Below are positions 48,296-55,880 of a stretch of 64,000 nt of DNA, piece after piece (positions within the stretch are counted from its first letter, which is position 1; each line of letters starts with the position of its first letter). The position numbers were made by a program, and so were the translations under genes. Origin of the DNA: Xanthobacteraceae bacterium 501b (lineage in GTDB: Bacteria > Pseudomonadota > Alphaproteobacteria > Rhizobiales > Xanthobacteraceae); contig KB899087.1 in assembly GCA_000378025.1 (NCBI GenBank), positions 2,852,001 to 2,916,000 of the forward strand, given 5' to 3'. The notes under the pieces were generated by a model. It saw nothing but the letters and a program-made list of their open reading frames with translations. It ran no database searches and was not told where the DNA came from.

Positions 48296-49227
48296 GCAAG
48301 TTGCGCCGCCACGCCGAGCACGAAACGGGCGAGGCGTTGCTTGTCGTCGAGGCTGCGCATCAGTGTCGGGGTCGCCGCAACGTGCATTCCCGCGATCGCG
48401 AGGCCGGCATCCGCCTCGTCGACCACGAAAGCGTCGATCAGCCCCTCATAATGGCGCGCCACCGTTTCCGCGCTCGGCTCCAGCCCGAGCTCGGCCATCA
48501 TCTTCGCCGTCGGGCCCTTCACCGCCTGCCCGGCGATGATCGGCGAGACGGCGATGACAGGCGCGGCGCACCCGGCCAGCACCGCCCGCATCCCGGGCAC
48601 GGCGAGAACGGGATCGACGCTGAGATAGGGGTTGGACGGGCACAGGATCACCGCCCGCAGGGCCGGATCGGCAAAGGCCGCCGCCACCTCAGGCGCCATC
48701 CGCGCCTCACCGGCGCCGGCGAAATCGAGCCCGACCACGCGCGGCTCGCAGCGCCGGCGGACGAAATAATGCTGGAAATCCAGCCATCCCTCGTCGGTGT
48801 GCACGCGGGTGGCGACCGGCTCGTCGCTCATCGGCACGATCCGCGCGCCGATGCCGAGCCGGCGCCGCAGACCCTGCGTCACCTGAGACAGCGTCTCCCC
48901 CGTCGCCAGGCGCCGCGTGCGCTCGACATGGATGGCGAGATCGCCATCGCCGAGCTGAAACCAGGCCTCGCCGCCCAGTTCCGCCAGCGCGCGCATGAAG
49001 GTCCACGTCTCGTCACGCCGTCCCCAGCCCTTCACCGGGTCGTCGAGCCCGGCCAGCGTGTAGAGCAGCGTGTCGATATCGGGCGAGATGTGCAGGCCCA
49101 AATGGCGGAAATCGTCGCCGGTATTGGCGATGATGGTCAGCTCCCCCGGCGCCAGCACGCGGTCGAGCCCCAGCGCCAGCTTGGCGCCGCCGATACCGCC
49201 GGAAAGCGCGATCACATGCCCGCTCAT
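48292..49227 (-). CDS. cofD: CofD/FbiA-type phospholactate transferase (F420 biosynthesis)
   Basis: This 311-residue transferase joins FO with the guanylyl-activated acid made by CofC to form F420-0 (or dehydro-F420-0). The N-terminal ALSGGIGGAKLALGL is diagnostic, followed by ANTGDDFRHLGLHISPDIDTLLYTLAG and ILCPSNPYLSVDPVLAVPG. It overlaps cofC and cofE by 4 bp each. Location is cytosolic. Confidence 0.95.
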   Translation of the reverse strand: MSGHVIALSGGIGGAKLALGLDRVLAPGELTIIANTGDDFRHLGLHISPDIDTLLYTLAGLDDPVKGWGRRDETWTFMRALAELGGEAWFQLGDGDLAIHVERTRRLATGETLSQVTQGLRRRLGIGARIVPMSDEPVATRVHTDEGWLDFQHYFVRRRCEPRVVGLDFAGAGEARMAPEVAAAFADPALRAVILCPSNPYLSVDPVLAVPGMRAVLAGCAAPVIAVSPIIAGQAVKGPTAKMMAELGLEPSAETVARHYEGLIDAFVVDEADAGLAIAGMHVAATPTLMRSLDDKQRLARFVLGVAAQLA

Positions 49228-49997
49228 CGGAACAAATCCTCGGTTTCGGGACGCAGGAGTTCAGCCGCCGGGTTGGGCGGCGCGCGCCAGGTGAGGCCGC
49301 GCATGAGAACAACCGGCCGGCCTTCATCCGCCGGCCCCATCAGCAGCGAGGCGGCGGCGGCGATCTCGTCGGCATGGCCGATCTGCGTCACCTGCAACGC
49401 CCGGCCGAACAGATCCGGGTCGCCGCGCCGGTCGATCAGCGCCGGCAGGCCGGCCGCGCCGATGGCGATCCCGGTCGTGCCGCGCCGCCAGGGCCGGCCG
49501 AAACTGTCATTGATCACCACGCCGACCGCCGCCCCGCTCGCCTGACAAAGCCGCGCCCGCAGGCTTTCCGCGCTGGCGTCCGGGTTTTCCGGCAGCAGCA
49601 GCGCCACTTCCCGCCCGCCGGAATCGACATTGGACTGGTCGATGCCGGCATTGGCCATGATCAGCCCGAGCCGGTGCTCGACGATCAGCACATGCGGCCG
49701 CGCGCGCACCACCCGGCGGCTTTCGCGCAGCACCAGCTCGACCAGACGCGGGTCCTTAAGCACCTGACCGGCCAGCGTTTTCGCCCCCGTCGAAGGCTCG
49801 ACGGCGGCAAGGTCGACGAGCCTGCCCTCGGCCTTGGAGACGATCTTCTGCGCCAGCACGACCACATCGCCGTCCTGCAGCTGCACGCCGGCCCGCGCCA
49901 CCCCCTCGACGATTAACCGGGAGAGATCATCCCCTTGGGTCACAAGAGGAAACTCCGGCAGCGCGATGAGTTCGAGGCGGGCGGGTGGCGCGCGCAT
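49224..49997 (-). CDS. cofE: Coenzyme F420-0:L-glutamate ligase, single-domain CofE
   Basis: This 257-residue GTP-dependent ligase adds gamma-linked glutamates to F420-0. Markers are DGDVVVLAQKIVSKAEGR, MANAGIDQSNVDSG and INDSFGRPWRRGTTGIAIGAAG. It lacks the C-terminal nitroreductase-like domain of mycobacterial FbiB, which reduces dehydro-F420-0 made from phosphoenolpyruvate. So the pathway here uses another acid, or the reductase is encoded elsewhere. It starts 3 bp after the FGD-like gene and overlaps cofD by 4 bp. Confidence 0.94.
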   Translation of the reverse strand: MRAPPARLELIALPEFPLVTQGDDLSRLIVEGVARAGVQLQDGDVVVLAQKIVSKAEGRLVDLAAVEPSTGAKTLAGQVLKDPRLVELVLRESRRVVRARPHVLIVEHRLGLIMANAGIDQSNVDSGGREVALLLPENPDASAESLRARLCQASGAAVGVVINDSFGRPWRRGTTGIAIGAAGLPALIDRRGDPDLFGRALQVTQIGHADEIAAAASLLMGPADEGRPVVLMRGLTWRAPPNPAAELLRPETEDLFR

Positions 49998-50000
49998 GGC

Positions 50001-51002
50001 TTAGCCGAAAGCCGCGCGCAGCTTGGGCAGCACGGCGCTGGAATAGAGGCGCAGGAACCGTTCCTGGTCCTCGCCGGGGGCGTGGAACACCAGATGGCGG
50101 AAGCCGAGATCGATATAGGGGCGGATGCGCTCGACATGCTCGTCGGCGTCGTCGGAGACGATCCAGCGGCTGGCCGCCCGCTCGGCCGGCAGCGCGTCGG
50201 CAAGGCGCTCCATTTCAAGCGGATCCTCGACCGAGTGCTTCTCTTCCGGCGAGAGCGCCAGCGCCGCCCAGTTGCGGGTGTCGGCCAGCGCGCGGGCCTT
50301 GTCGGTGTCGAAAGAGACCTTCATTTCGATCATCCGGTCGTAATCCCCGGCCCGTCCGGCCTCCTCCAGCCCGGCGGCGACGTTGGGCAGCAGCGTGTCG
50401 CGGTACAAATCCCAGGATTTTCCGCTGGTGCAGATGAAACCATCACCCGCGCGCCCGGCAAATTTCGCCACCATCGGACCCGCACCGGCGATGTAGATCG
50501 GCACGGGTTCTTCCGGTCGATCATAGATAGTCGCGCGCTCGGTCCGGTAATAAGCTCCCTCGAAGCTTACGCGCTCCTCCGTCCAGAGCTGGCGGATCAG
50601 ACGTACCGCCTCGCGCAGGCGGGCGAAACGCTCTTTCATCTCCGGCCAGGGCGCGCCGGTGGCGGGAACTTCATTCAGCGACTCCCCCGAGCCGACGCCG
50701 AGAATGACGCGCCCGGGGTAAAGCTGCCCCAGCGTTCCGAAGGCTTGGGCGACCATGGAGGGGTGGTGGCGGAAGGTGGGGGTGAGGACGCTCGTTCCCA
50801 TCACGATGCGCGAGGTCGAGGCGCCCAGCGCGCCGAGCCAGGCGAGGGCGAAGGGGGCGTGGCCGCCGGTGTGGCGCCAGGGCTGGAAATGATCGCTGAT
50901 GAAGACGGAATCGAAGCCGCAGCGCTCCGCCAGAACGGCGTAGTCGAGCAGCCTGCGCGCGTCGAACTGTTCCGCCGACGCCTTGTAGCCGAGCCTGAGC
51001 AT
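50001..51002 (-). CDS. fgd: F420-dependent glucose-6-phosphate dehydrogenase (FGD orthologue)
   Basis: This 333-residue LLM-fold enzyme is expected to oxidise glucose 6-phosphate to 6-phosphogluconolactone and make F420H2. It resembles mycobacterial FGD along its whole length ([35 protein letters not shown]). All the active-site residues I can align are kept: His38, Trp42 and Glu107 (mycobacterial 40, 44, 109), and the phosphate-binding Lys195, Lys255 and Arg279 (198, 259, 283). The ATG at 51002 has a very strong GGGAGGAGGTG before it. It heads the operon with cofE, cofD and cofC, so the cofactor is made together with its reductant. Confidence 0.9.
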   Translation of the reverse strand: MLRLGYKASAEQFDARRLLDYAVLAERCGFDSVFISDHFQPWRHTGGHAPFALAWLGALGASTSRIVMGTSVLTPTFRHHPSMVAQAFGTLGQLYPGRVILGVGSGESLNEVPATGAPWPEMKERFARLREAVRLIRQLWTEERVSFEGAYYRTERATIYDRPEEPVPIYIAGAGPMVAKFAGRAGDGFICTSGKSWDLYRDTLLPNVAAGLEEAGRAGDYDRMIEMKVSFDTDKARALADTRNWAALALSPEEKHSVEDPLEMERLADALPAERAASRWIVSDDADEHVERIRPYIDLGFRHLVFHAPGEDQERFLRLYSSAVLPKLRAAFG

Positions 51003-51095
51003 GACACCTCCTCCCGCCGAGAGGGGGATCATAGAGTCATATCGTAGTGCAGCACAATATGATAAATTTTCTTTCTAAAACAATGAACTGCGTTT

Positions 51096-51548
51096 TCATT
51101 TCCGCCGTATATGCGCGATCAGCGCCTCCACCGCGACACCATATCCACCCGGTCCCAGCCCGATGATGCAGCCCATCACCGCCGCCGCCAGCGGGGCGTG
51201 GTGGCGGAATTTTTCGCGCTGGAACACGTTGCTCACATGCACCTGGATCGCCGGCTTGGCCACGGCCGCGAGGGCGTCGAGCAGGGCGATCGAGCTGTAG
51301 GACAGGCTGCCGGCATTGATGACGATGCCGTCCGCCTTTGTGCGCGCTTCCTGGATCCAGTCGACCAGCACGCCCTCATGGTTGGACTGGCGGAAATCCA
51401 CTGTTGCGTCAAGGGCTTGCGCCCGTGCCCGGCAGTCCTGCGCGATGTCCTCAAGGGTCAGGCGGCCATAGGGGCCCGTGGGGTCGAGGCCGTAGAGATT
51501 GGTGTTGGCACCGCTGAGAACGAACAGGCGGACGGGCGACAGGCTCAT
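51096..51548 (-). CDS. AroQ-like (type II dehydroquinase family) protein with altered active site
   Basis: This 150-residue protein has the type II 3-dehydroquinate dehydratase fold and length. Conserved parts are Asn15, Tyr27, QSNHEGVLVDWI, His104 (VHVSN) and REKFRHH. But the essential lid arginine (the REP of LGxREP) is Asp22, and the usual His of NPGAYTHTS is Tyr84 in NAGSLSYSS. It is therefore unlikely to be the shikimate-pathway enzyme. As last gene of a catabolic operon it may dehydrate or hydrolyse a related ring or keto acid. The ATG at 51548 is chosen; a TTG three codons upstream is possible. Confidence 0.8.
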   Translation of the reverse strand: MSLSPVRLFVLSGANTNLYGLDPTGPYGRLTLEDIAQDCRARAQALDATVDFRQSNHEGVLVDWIQEARTKADGIVINAGSLSYSSIALLDALAAVAKPAIQVHVSNVFQREKFRHHAPLAAAVMGCIIGLGPGGYGVAVEALIAHIRRK

Positions 51549-51574
51549 GATATCCAACGCTTTTCCGGGACGGG

Positions 51575-52201
51575 TCAGGCAACGCGCTCATGCGGGCGGG
51601 TGGCGGCCATGGCAGGGCGCGCGTCGAAGCCGGCGAACCATGCCGCCGTCGCCGGCCGGCCCTGCCGCCATTGCAAATCCGCATAGCGGAAGTCGAGATA
51701 GCCGAGCGCGCAGCCGAGGGTAATCAGGCCGATGTGGTGGAGTGTCGGGCCGATGAGGCCAGTGTGAACAGCCTGCTCGATCACATCGAGCCCGCCCGCG
51801 ATCTTGGCCATCTGCCCCTGCGACCAGTCCGGCCAGCGCAGCGGCTCCGGGCGCATCACGCTCTCATAGCGCAGGCCGACAGCGGCATCGAGCAGGCCGT
51901 CGCCGAGCGCCTGCAGGGTCAGCGCCGGCCAGCGCGCCGGGCCGGTGGGGAACAGCGCCGTGTCGCCGGCGAGGTCGGCGAGATATTCGCAGATCACCGC
52001 GCTGTCATAGAGCGCGGTGCCGTCGTCGAGCAGCAGCGCCGGGATCTTGCCGAGCGGGTTGAGGCTCGTCAGTGCCGGGTCGCGCTGCAGCGGGCTGGCG
52101 GCGTTGAAGACAATCTCGATCCGGTCCGCGAGGCCGGTCTCCAGCGCGACGACCATGACCTTGCGGACGAAGGGGGATGTGGGGGCGTGGAGCAGCTTCA
52201 C
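51575..52201 (-). CDS. Glutathione S-transferase family protein
   Basis: This 208-residue protein has the thioredoxin-like N-terminal GST domain MKLLHAPTSPFVRKVMVVALE, the cis-proline region SLNPLGKIPALLLDDG and the ESxx-type glutathione site DSAVICEYLADL, followed by an all-helical C-terminal domain. In catabolic operons such GSTs often isomerise or deconjugate ring-cleavage products. It overlaps the HbpS/GlcG-like gene by 4 bp and lies 26 bp before the AroQ-like gene. Confidence 0.88.
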   Translation of the reverse strand: MKLLHAPTSPFVRKVMVVALETGLADRIEIVFNAASPLQRDPALTSLNPLGKIPALLLDDGTALYDSAVICEYLADLAGDTALFPTGPARWPALTLQALGDGLLDAAVGLRYESVMRPEPLRWPDWSQGQMAKIAGGLDVIEQAVHTGLIGPTLHHIGLITLGCALGYLDFRYADLQWRQGRPATAAWFAGFDARPAMAATRPHERVA

Positions 52202-52623
52202 GGGATCTGGTCCTCCGCGCCGATGGCGGCCAGCGCCGCGCGCGCGACCTCGACATCCTCCGCCCCCTTGCCCGAGCCGACACCGATGCCCCCAATGCAG
52301 ACGCCGTCGATGACGATGGGCAGGCCGCCTTCCAGATTGGTCAGCCGCTGGCCGGCGGCGAGCGAGAGCTTGATCTCGTCGGCCGGGTTCAGCCGCGATG
52401 TCGGCTGGCGGTGCGAGGCGGCGGTGATCGCCTTCGACAGCGAGGTCTCGCGCGAGAGCAGCTTGGCGCCGTCCATCCGCACGAAGGCGAGCAGGTTGCC
52501 GCCCTCGTCGACGATGTTGACGTTCTGCGGCACGCCCATCGCGCTCGCCTTGGCGACGGCGGCGGCAAGCATTTTCAGCGCCCCCTCATGGGTGAGCTTC
52601 AGGGCCGGGCGGGTGACGGACAT
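52198..52623 (-). CDS. HbpS/GlcG-family (DUF336) protein
   Basis: This 141-residue protein has the family pattern LTHEGALKMLAAAVAKASAMG, NVNIVDEGGNLLAFVRMDGA and LPIVIDGVCIGGIGVGSG. The fold binds heme in HbpS, but in many catabolic operons (glycolate, propanediol, aromatics) its role is unknown. I take the ATG at 52623, where conservation begins; a GTG at 52689 that overlaps the DUF1028 stop (GTGA) would add 22 proline-rich residues and would give tighter coupling. Confidence 0.83.
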   Translation of the reverse strand: MSVTRPALKLTHEGALKMLAAAVAKASAMGVPQNVNIVDEGGNLLAFVRMDGAKLLSRETSLSKAITAASHRQPTSRLNPADEIKLSLAAGQRLTNLEGGLPIVIDGVCIGGIGVGSGKGAEDVEVARAALAAIGAEDQIP

Positions 52624-52685
52624 GGGGCCTCGCGGGGCTGGTGGGAGGGGGGCAGGCGGAGAGGGCTGCGTGCTTCGAGGCGCGC

Positions 52686-53360
52686 TCACTCATCGCCCGG
52701 CACGCCATAGGACGGCGCGGTGGAGGGGTCGAGGGCGCGGGTGACATAGGCCTCCATCTGCGGCTTCCACAGCTCCCACAGCGCGGCCAGCGCGCCGATC
52801 GGGTCGCTCTCGTGCCAGTCGACGCGCAGATCGGCTACCGGCCACGCCACCTTGTCGACGATCAGCATGCCGACCGAATGGACCGGGCCCTCCTCGCCGC
52901 CGGCGGCAAGCGCGGCCTGCATGGCGGCGATCAGGCGATCGCCGAGGGGTCCATGCGCGCGCGCGAAGGCCTCGATCATGGCCTGCGGCACCTGCGGCGA
53001 GGAGAGGAGGTTGCCGGCCGCCACCACGCCCTCGCCCTGCGCGATATGGTGGGTGCCGAGCGTCCGGGCGCCGGAGAAGCCGGCGGTGCGGCCCTGCGCG
53101 TCAATGAGCGCGACCTGGCGATAGTCGATATGCGACCCCTCGCTGCGCAGCCGCGCCAGCGCCTGCGGCGCCGACAGGCCGGACGCCATCAGGTCGAGCC
53201 CCTTCGGGCCCAGCGTCGGGTCGGTGATGTTCTGCGTCGCCACCGCCCCCACCCCGGCGCGGGCATGGGCGCAGCGCGCCGCCACGGCGGGCGAGGAGGA
53301 GGACACGGCGATGCCGAACTGGCCGGTGCGGGCGCAGCGGGCGGAGATCGAGAAGGTCAT
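52686..53360 (-). CDS. DUF1028-family protein (putative Ntn-hydrolase-like)
   Basis: This 224-residue protein matches the DUF1028 family: MTFSISARCARTGQFGIAVSSSSPAVAARCAHARAGVGAVATQN at the start (cited in part), then LGPKGLDLMASG and GVVAAGNLLSSPQVPQAM. Members have an Ntn-hydrolase-like fold and often occur beside RidA-like proteins; the reaction is not established, with an amide or imide hydrolysis a fair guess. GAGGGTG precedes the ATG at 53360. It lies 10 bp after the RidA-like gene. Confidence 0.85.
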   Translation of the reverse strand: MTFSISARCARTGQFGIAVSSSSPAVAARCAHARAGVGAVATQNITDPTLGPKGLDLMASGLSAPQALARLRSEGSHIDYRQVALIDAQGRTAGFSGARTLGTHHIAQGEGVVAAGNLLSSPQVPQAMIEAFARAHGPLGDRLIAAMQAALAAGGEEGPVHSVGMLIVDKVAWPVADLRVDWHESDPIGALAALWELWKPQMEAYVTRALDPSTAPSYGVPGDE

Positions 53361-53370
53361 GCCCCCACCC

Positions 53371-53793
53371 TCACGCGGGATCGGGAATGACGGCGGTGAT
53401 CTCGATTTCCACCACCCATTCCGGCCGCGCCAGAGCGGGCACCACAAGGCCGGTGGAACAGGGGAACACGCCGGCGAGCCACTTGCCCATTTCCTGATAC
53501 ACCGCCTCGCGGTAGCGGATGTCGGTGAGGTAGACGACGATGCGGCAGATATGGCTCATCTCGCTGCCCGCCTCTTCCAGCAGCATCTTGATATTGGCCA
53601 TCGCCTTGGCGGTCTGGGCGCCGGCATCGCCCACATGCAGGCTCTCGCGCGTGTCGAGGTCCTGCGACACCTGCCCGCGCAGGAACACCATGGTCCCGCG
53701 CGCCACCACGCCCTGCGAGAGGTCGTTGTTCAGCTTCTGCTCGGGATAGGTTTCCTTGGTGTTGAAGGGGCGGATGCGGGTGTGCGTCGGCAT
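53371..53793 (-). CDS. RidA/YjgF-family protein lacking the deaminase arginine
   Basis: This 140-residue protein is of the Rid superfamily (MVFLRGQVSQDLDTRESLHVGD, QTAKAMANIKMLLEEAG, VEIEITAVI). The arginine that lets RidA hydrolyse imines (PARTTV region) is Ser113 here (PCSTGLV), while the later glutamate is kept. It may be a pathway-specific Rid protein such as those in Rut-type operons, with another reaction. The ATG at 53793 is chosen; a GTG at 53841 overlapping the flavin-reductase stop would add 16 residues. Confidence 0.86.
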   Translation of the reverse strand: MPTHTRIRPFNTKETYPEQKLNNDLSQGVVARGTMVFLRGQVSQDLDTRESLHVGDAGAQTAKAMANIKMLLEEAGSEMSHICRIVVYLTDIRYREAVYQEMGKWLAGVFPCSTGLVVPALARPEWVVEIEITAVIPDPA

Positions 53794-53837
53794 GAAGGGG
53801 CTCTTTGCTGGAGAGGGAAGAGACAGGGGGACAGCGC

Positions 53838-54329
53838 TCACGCCACTTCGAGCCGGCGGTAGCTTCGGTTGGAATAGACCAGCGGGTGCTCGGCATGGGT
53901 TTCGATCGCCACCACGTCGCCGGTGATGATGCGGTGGGTGCCATAGTCGAACACCTCAGCCAGGCGGCAGTCAAAGCGACACAGCGCCCCCTGCAGCAGC
54001 GGCGCGCCGGTGGTCAGCCCGTCCCATTCGCCCGCGCCGAAGCGGTCCTCGCGCAGTTCCGGCACCAGCCCGGCGAATGAATCCGCCACGCGCTGCTGGC
54101 CCTGCGCGAGAATATTCGCGGCGAACACGCCATTGGCCAGCAGCACCGGCAGGCAGCGGCTGTCGCGGTGCAGGCAGAACAGCACCGAGGGCGGCTCCAG
54201 CGAGAGCGAGGACAGGCTGGAGACGGTGACGCCGACACGGCCATGTGCCCCGTCACTTGTCACCACGGTCACGCCGGCCGCGGTGCGGCCCATGGCGTGG
54301 CGAAAGGCGGCGGGGTCGATGGCGTGCAT
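53838..54329 (-). CDS. Flavin reductase (HpaC/RutF-like)
   Basis: This 163-residue flavin reductase-like domain protein shows FRHAMGRTAAGVTVVTSDGAHGRVGVTVSSLSSLSLEPPSVLFC (in part) at the N-terminus and a GTHRIITGDVVAIE end. It should supply reduced flavin, from NADH or NADPH, to the HpaB-type monooxygenase encoded 10 bp upstream. The two together form a two-component monooxygenase. Confidence 0.9.
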   Translation of the reverse strand: MHAIDPAAFRHAMGRTAAGVTVVTSDGAHGRVGVTVSSLSSLSLEPPSVLFCLHRDSRCLPVLLANGVFAANILAQGQQRVADSFAGLVPELREDRFGAGEWDGLTTGAPLLQGALCRFDCRLAEVFDYGTHRIITGDVVAIETHAEHPLVYSNRSYRRLEVA

Positions 54330-54339
54330 CGGCGCGTCC

Positions 54340-55791
54340 TCAGTTCTTGCCCATCACCTTGTCCGACAGCCCGGCCGCCTTGCGGACGAAATCGAGCGGG
54401 CCGGAGAAGTCGAAGGCGTTGTAGACCGCGTTCAGATGATTGAAGTGCGGCGCCTGCGCGAACTGCACGAAGGTGAGCCGGTGGCCGGCATAGTCGGAGT
54501 TCAAGAGGTCGCGGGCGAAGGCCAGCAGCTTGCGGCGATCCTCCGATTCCCACTGCTTGTTCAGCGTGTAGAACTTCTTCAGCCAGTCGCCCGAGCCGGC
54601 ATTGTGGAAGGCGGCGGCGTTCGGGGTGACGCAGATCTGCCCGCCGCACAATTCGCGGGCGATGTGCATCATCGCCGGCAAATTGGCGCAGCCATGCACG
54701 CGGCCGGCATAGAGCATCGACTGGTTGGGCATCAGGAGCCCGCCCGGGCTCTTCTCGGCCAGCGCGATCGAGGCGGTGAGATGGGCGTTGATGCCCTCGC
54801 GGTAGCAGACCAGATCGGCCAGCTTCTCCCGCACCGATTGCAGCTTGTCGAGGCCGGTCTGCTTGGCGTTCCACATCGCCGCGCCGATCATCATGTCGGC
54901 GACATAGAGCAGGCGGTGGACATAGGGAAACGCCGAGTAGCGGTGCAGCGTGGCGCGGATGTACTGCGCCGCCTTGGTGTGGCGGTAGAAGAACACGTTC
55001 TCCCACGGGATCAGCACATTGTCGAAGATGACGAGGGATTCGACCTCGTCGAACTTGTTCGCCAGCGGGTAGTCCTGCGGGTCGGTGCGGCCGGCGAAGG
55101 AGGAGCGGCAGATCTGCTTCACCCCGGGCGCGCTCATCGAGATGATGCCGCCCACCGCATAGTCGGACAGCGTCTCATTGGTCCAGGCGCCGACGGTGGG
55201 CTTGAGGAAGGCCTGGTCGGCATAGGCGGCGGCGGTCTCATATTTGGCGCCGCGAATGACGATGCCGGCATCGGTTTCCTTGACCACATGCACCATCATG
55301 TCCGGGTCCTGCTCCTGCGGCGGCAGGGAGCGGTCGCCCTTGGGGTCGGTGTTGGCCGAGATGTGGAAGATGTCGTTGTCGAAGATGTTCTGCACATGCT
55401 TGTCGACATTGTCGGCGAAGCGCGGGTCGAACTCGGCCAGCACGTCGCGGCCGTCGATCAGCGACCAGACTTCGCCGATAGTCTCGTCGCCGACGCGGGT
55501 GACGACGCCGCCAATGTCCTTCATGACCAGATCGACGGCGTCGACCTTGTCGTTCCAGTCCTTGGTCTCGCGCGGCGGCTTGTAGAAGATGGTGTTGCGC
55601 TTGTTCTCTTCGACATAGGTGAGGCGGTCCTGATAGGCCGGCTCATGCGCCATGTCGTACATGCGCGCGCGCACATCCACGATCGGCTTGAAGGCGGGGT
55701 GGGTGGTGACATCCTTCACCCGCTCGCCGTCCATCCAGACTTCGCGACCGTCCTGAAGCCCCTGCCGATAGTCCTGCCCTGTGCGGATCAT
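54340..55791 (-). CDS. HpaB-type FADH2-dependent monooxygenase (4-hydroxyphenylacetate 3-hydroxylase family)
   Basis: This 483-residue oxygenase component belongs to the family of HpaB, PvcC and related pyrrole/phenol hydroxylases. Marks are GQDYRQGLQDGREVWMDGERVKDV at the start (cited in part), ANTDPKGDRSLPP, NVLIPWENVFFYRH and GHRLTFVQFAQAPHFNHLN. Family members hydroxylate phenols or, in some cases, N-heterocycles. The substrate is unknown, and the companion RidA-like and DUF1028 genes argue against a simple phenol. It is first in its operon, with AAAGGATG before the start and a palindromic site 12-26 bp upstream. Confidence 0.9.
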   Translation of the reverse strand: MIRTGQDYRQGLQDGREVWMDGERVKDVTTHPAFKPIVDVRARMYDMAHEPAYQDRLTYVEENKRNTIFYKPPRETKDWNDKVDAVDLVMKDIGGVVTRVGDETIGEVWSLIDGRDVLAEFDPRFADNVDKHVQNIFDNDIFHISANTDPKGDRSLPPQEQDPDMMVHVVKETDAGIVIRGAKYETAAAYADQAFLKPTVGAWTNETLSDYAVGGIISMSAPGVKQICRSSFAGRTDPQDYPLANKFDEVESLVIFDNVLIPWENVFFYRHTKAAQYIRATLHRYSAFPYVHRLLYVADMMIGAAMWNAKQTGLDKLQSVREKLADLVCYREGINAHLTASIALAEKSPGGLLMPNQSMLYAGRVHGCANLPAMMHIARELCGGQICVTPNAAAFHNAGSGDWLKKFYTLNKQWESEDRRKLLAFARDLLNSDYAGHRLTFVQFAQAPHFNHLNAVYNAFDFSGPLDFVRKAAGLSDKVMGKN

Positions 55792-55802
55792 TGAAGCATC
55801 CT

Positions 55803-55817
55803 TTTCCTGTCAGGAAA
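55803..55817. promoter_or_regulatory. Palindromic LysR-type operator upstream of the HpaB-like gene
   Basis: TTTCCTG-T-CAGGAAA is a perfect 15-bp dyad containing the T-N11-A pattern of LysR boxes. It lies 12-26 bp before the monooxygenase start and about 65 bp from the divergent LysR start. Read on the monooxygenase strand, the flank ATTTCCTGACAGGAAAA is identical to the site at 57607-57623. Confidence 0.68.
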
Positions 55818-55880
55818 TATTGCGTTGGGCCCATAGATCGGTAAAATATTTTGATTCATTCCTCGACATAGAAAATCCTG

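Noticed and set aside
51037..51062. Operator TCATAT-N14-ATATGA before the FGD-cofEDC operon
   Set aside because: The arms are only 6 bp and AT-rich, easily found by chance; not strong enough to list as a site.
51096..51548. Shikimate-pathway 3-dehydroquinate dehydratase (aroQ)
   Set aside because: The fold matches, but two key active-site residues differ and the gene is in a catabolic operon, so I did not give the symbol.
54340..55791. Naming the gene hpaB and the pathway 4-hydroxyphenylacetate degradation
   Set aside because: None of the downstream homoprotocatechuate genes (hpaD, E, F, G, H, I) is present in the window, and the companion genes suggest a different substrate.
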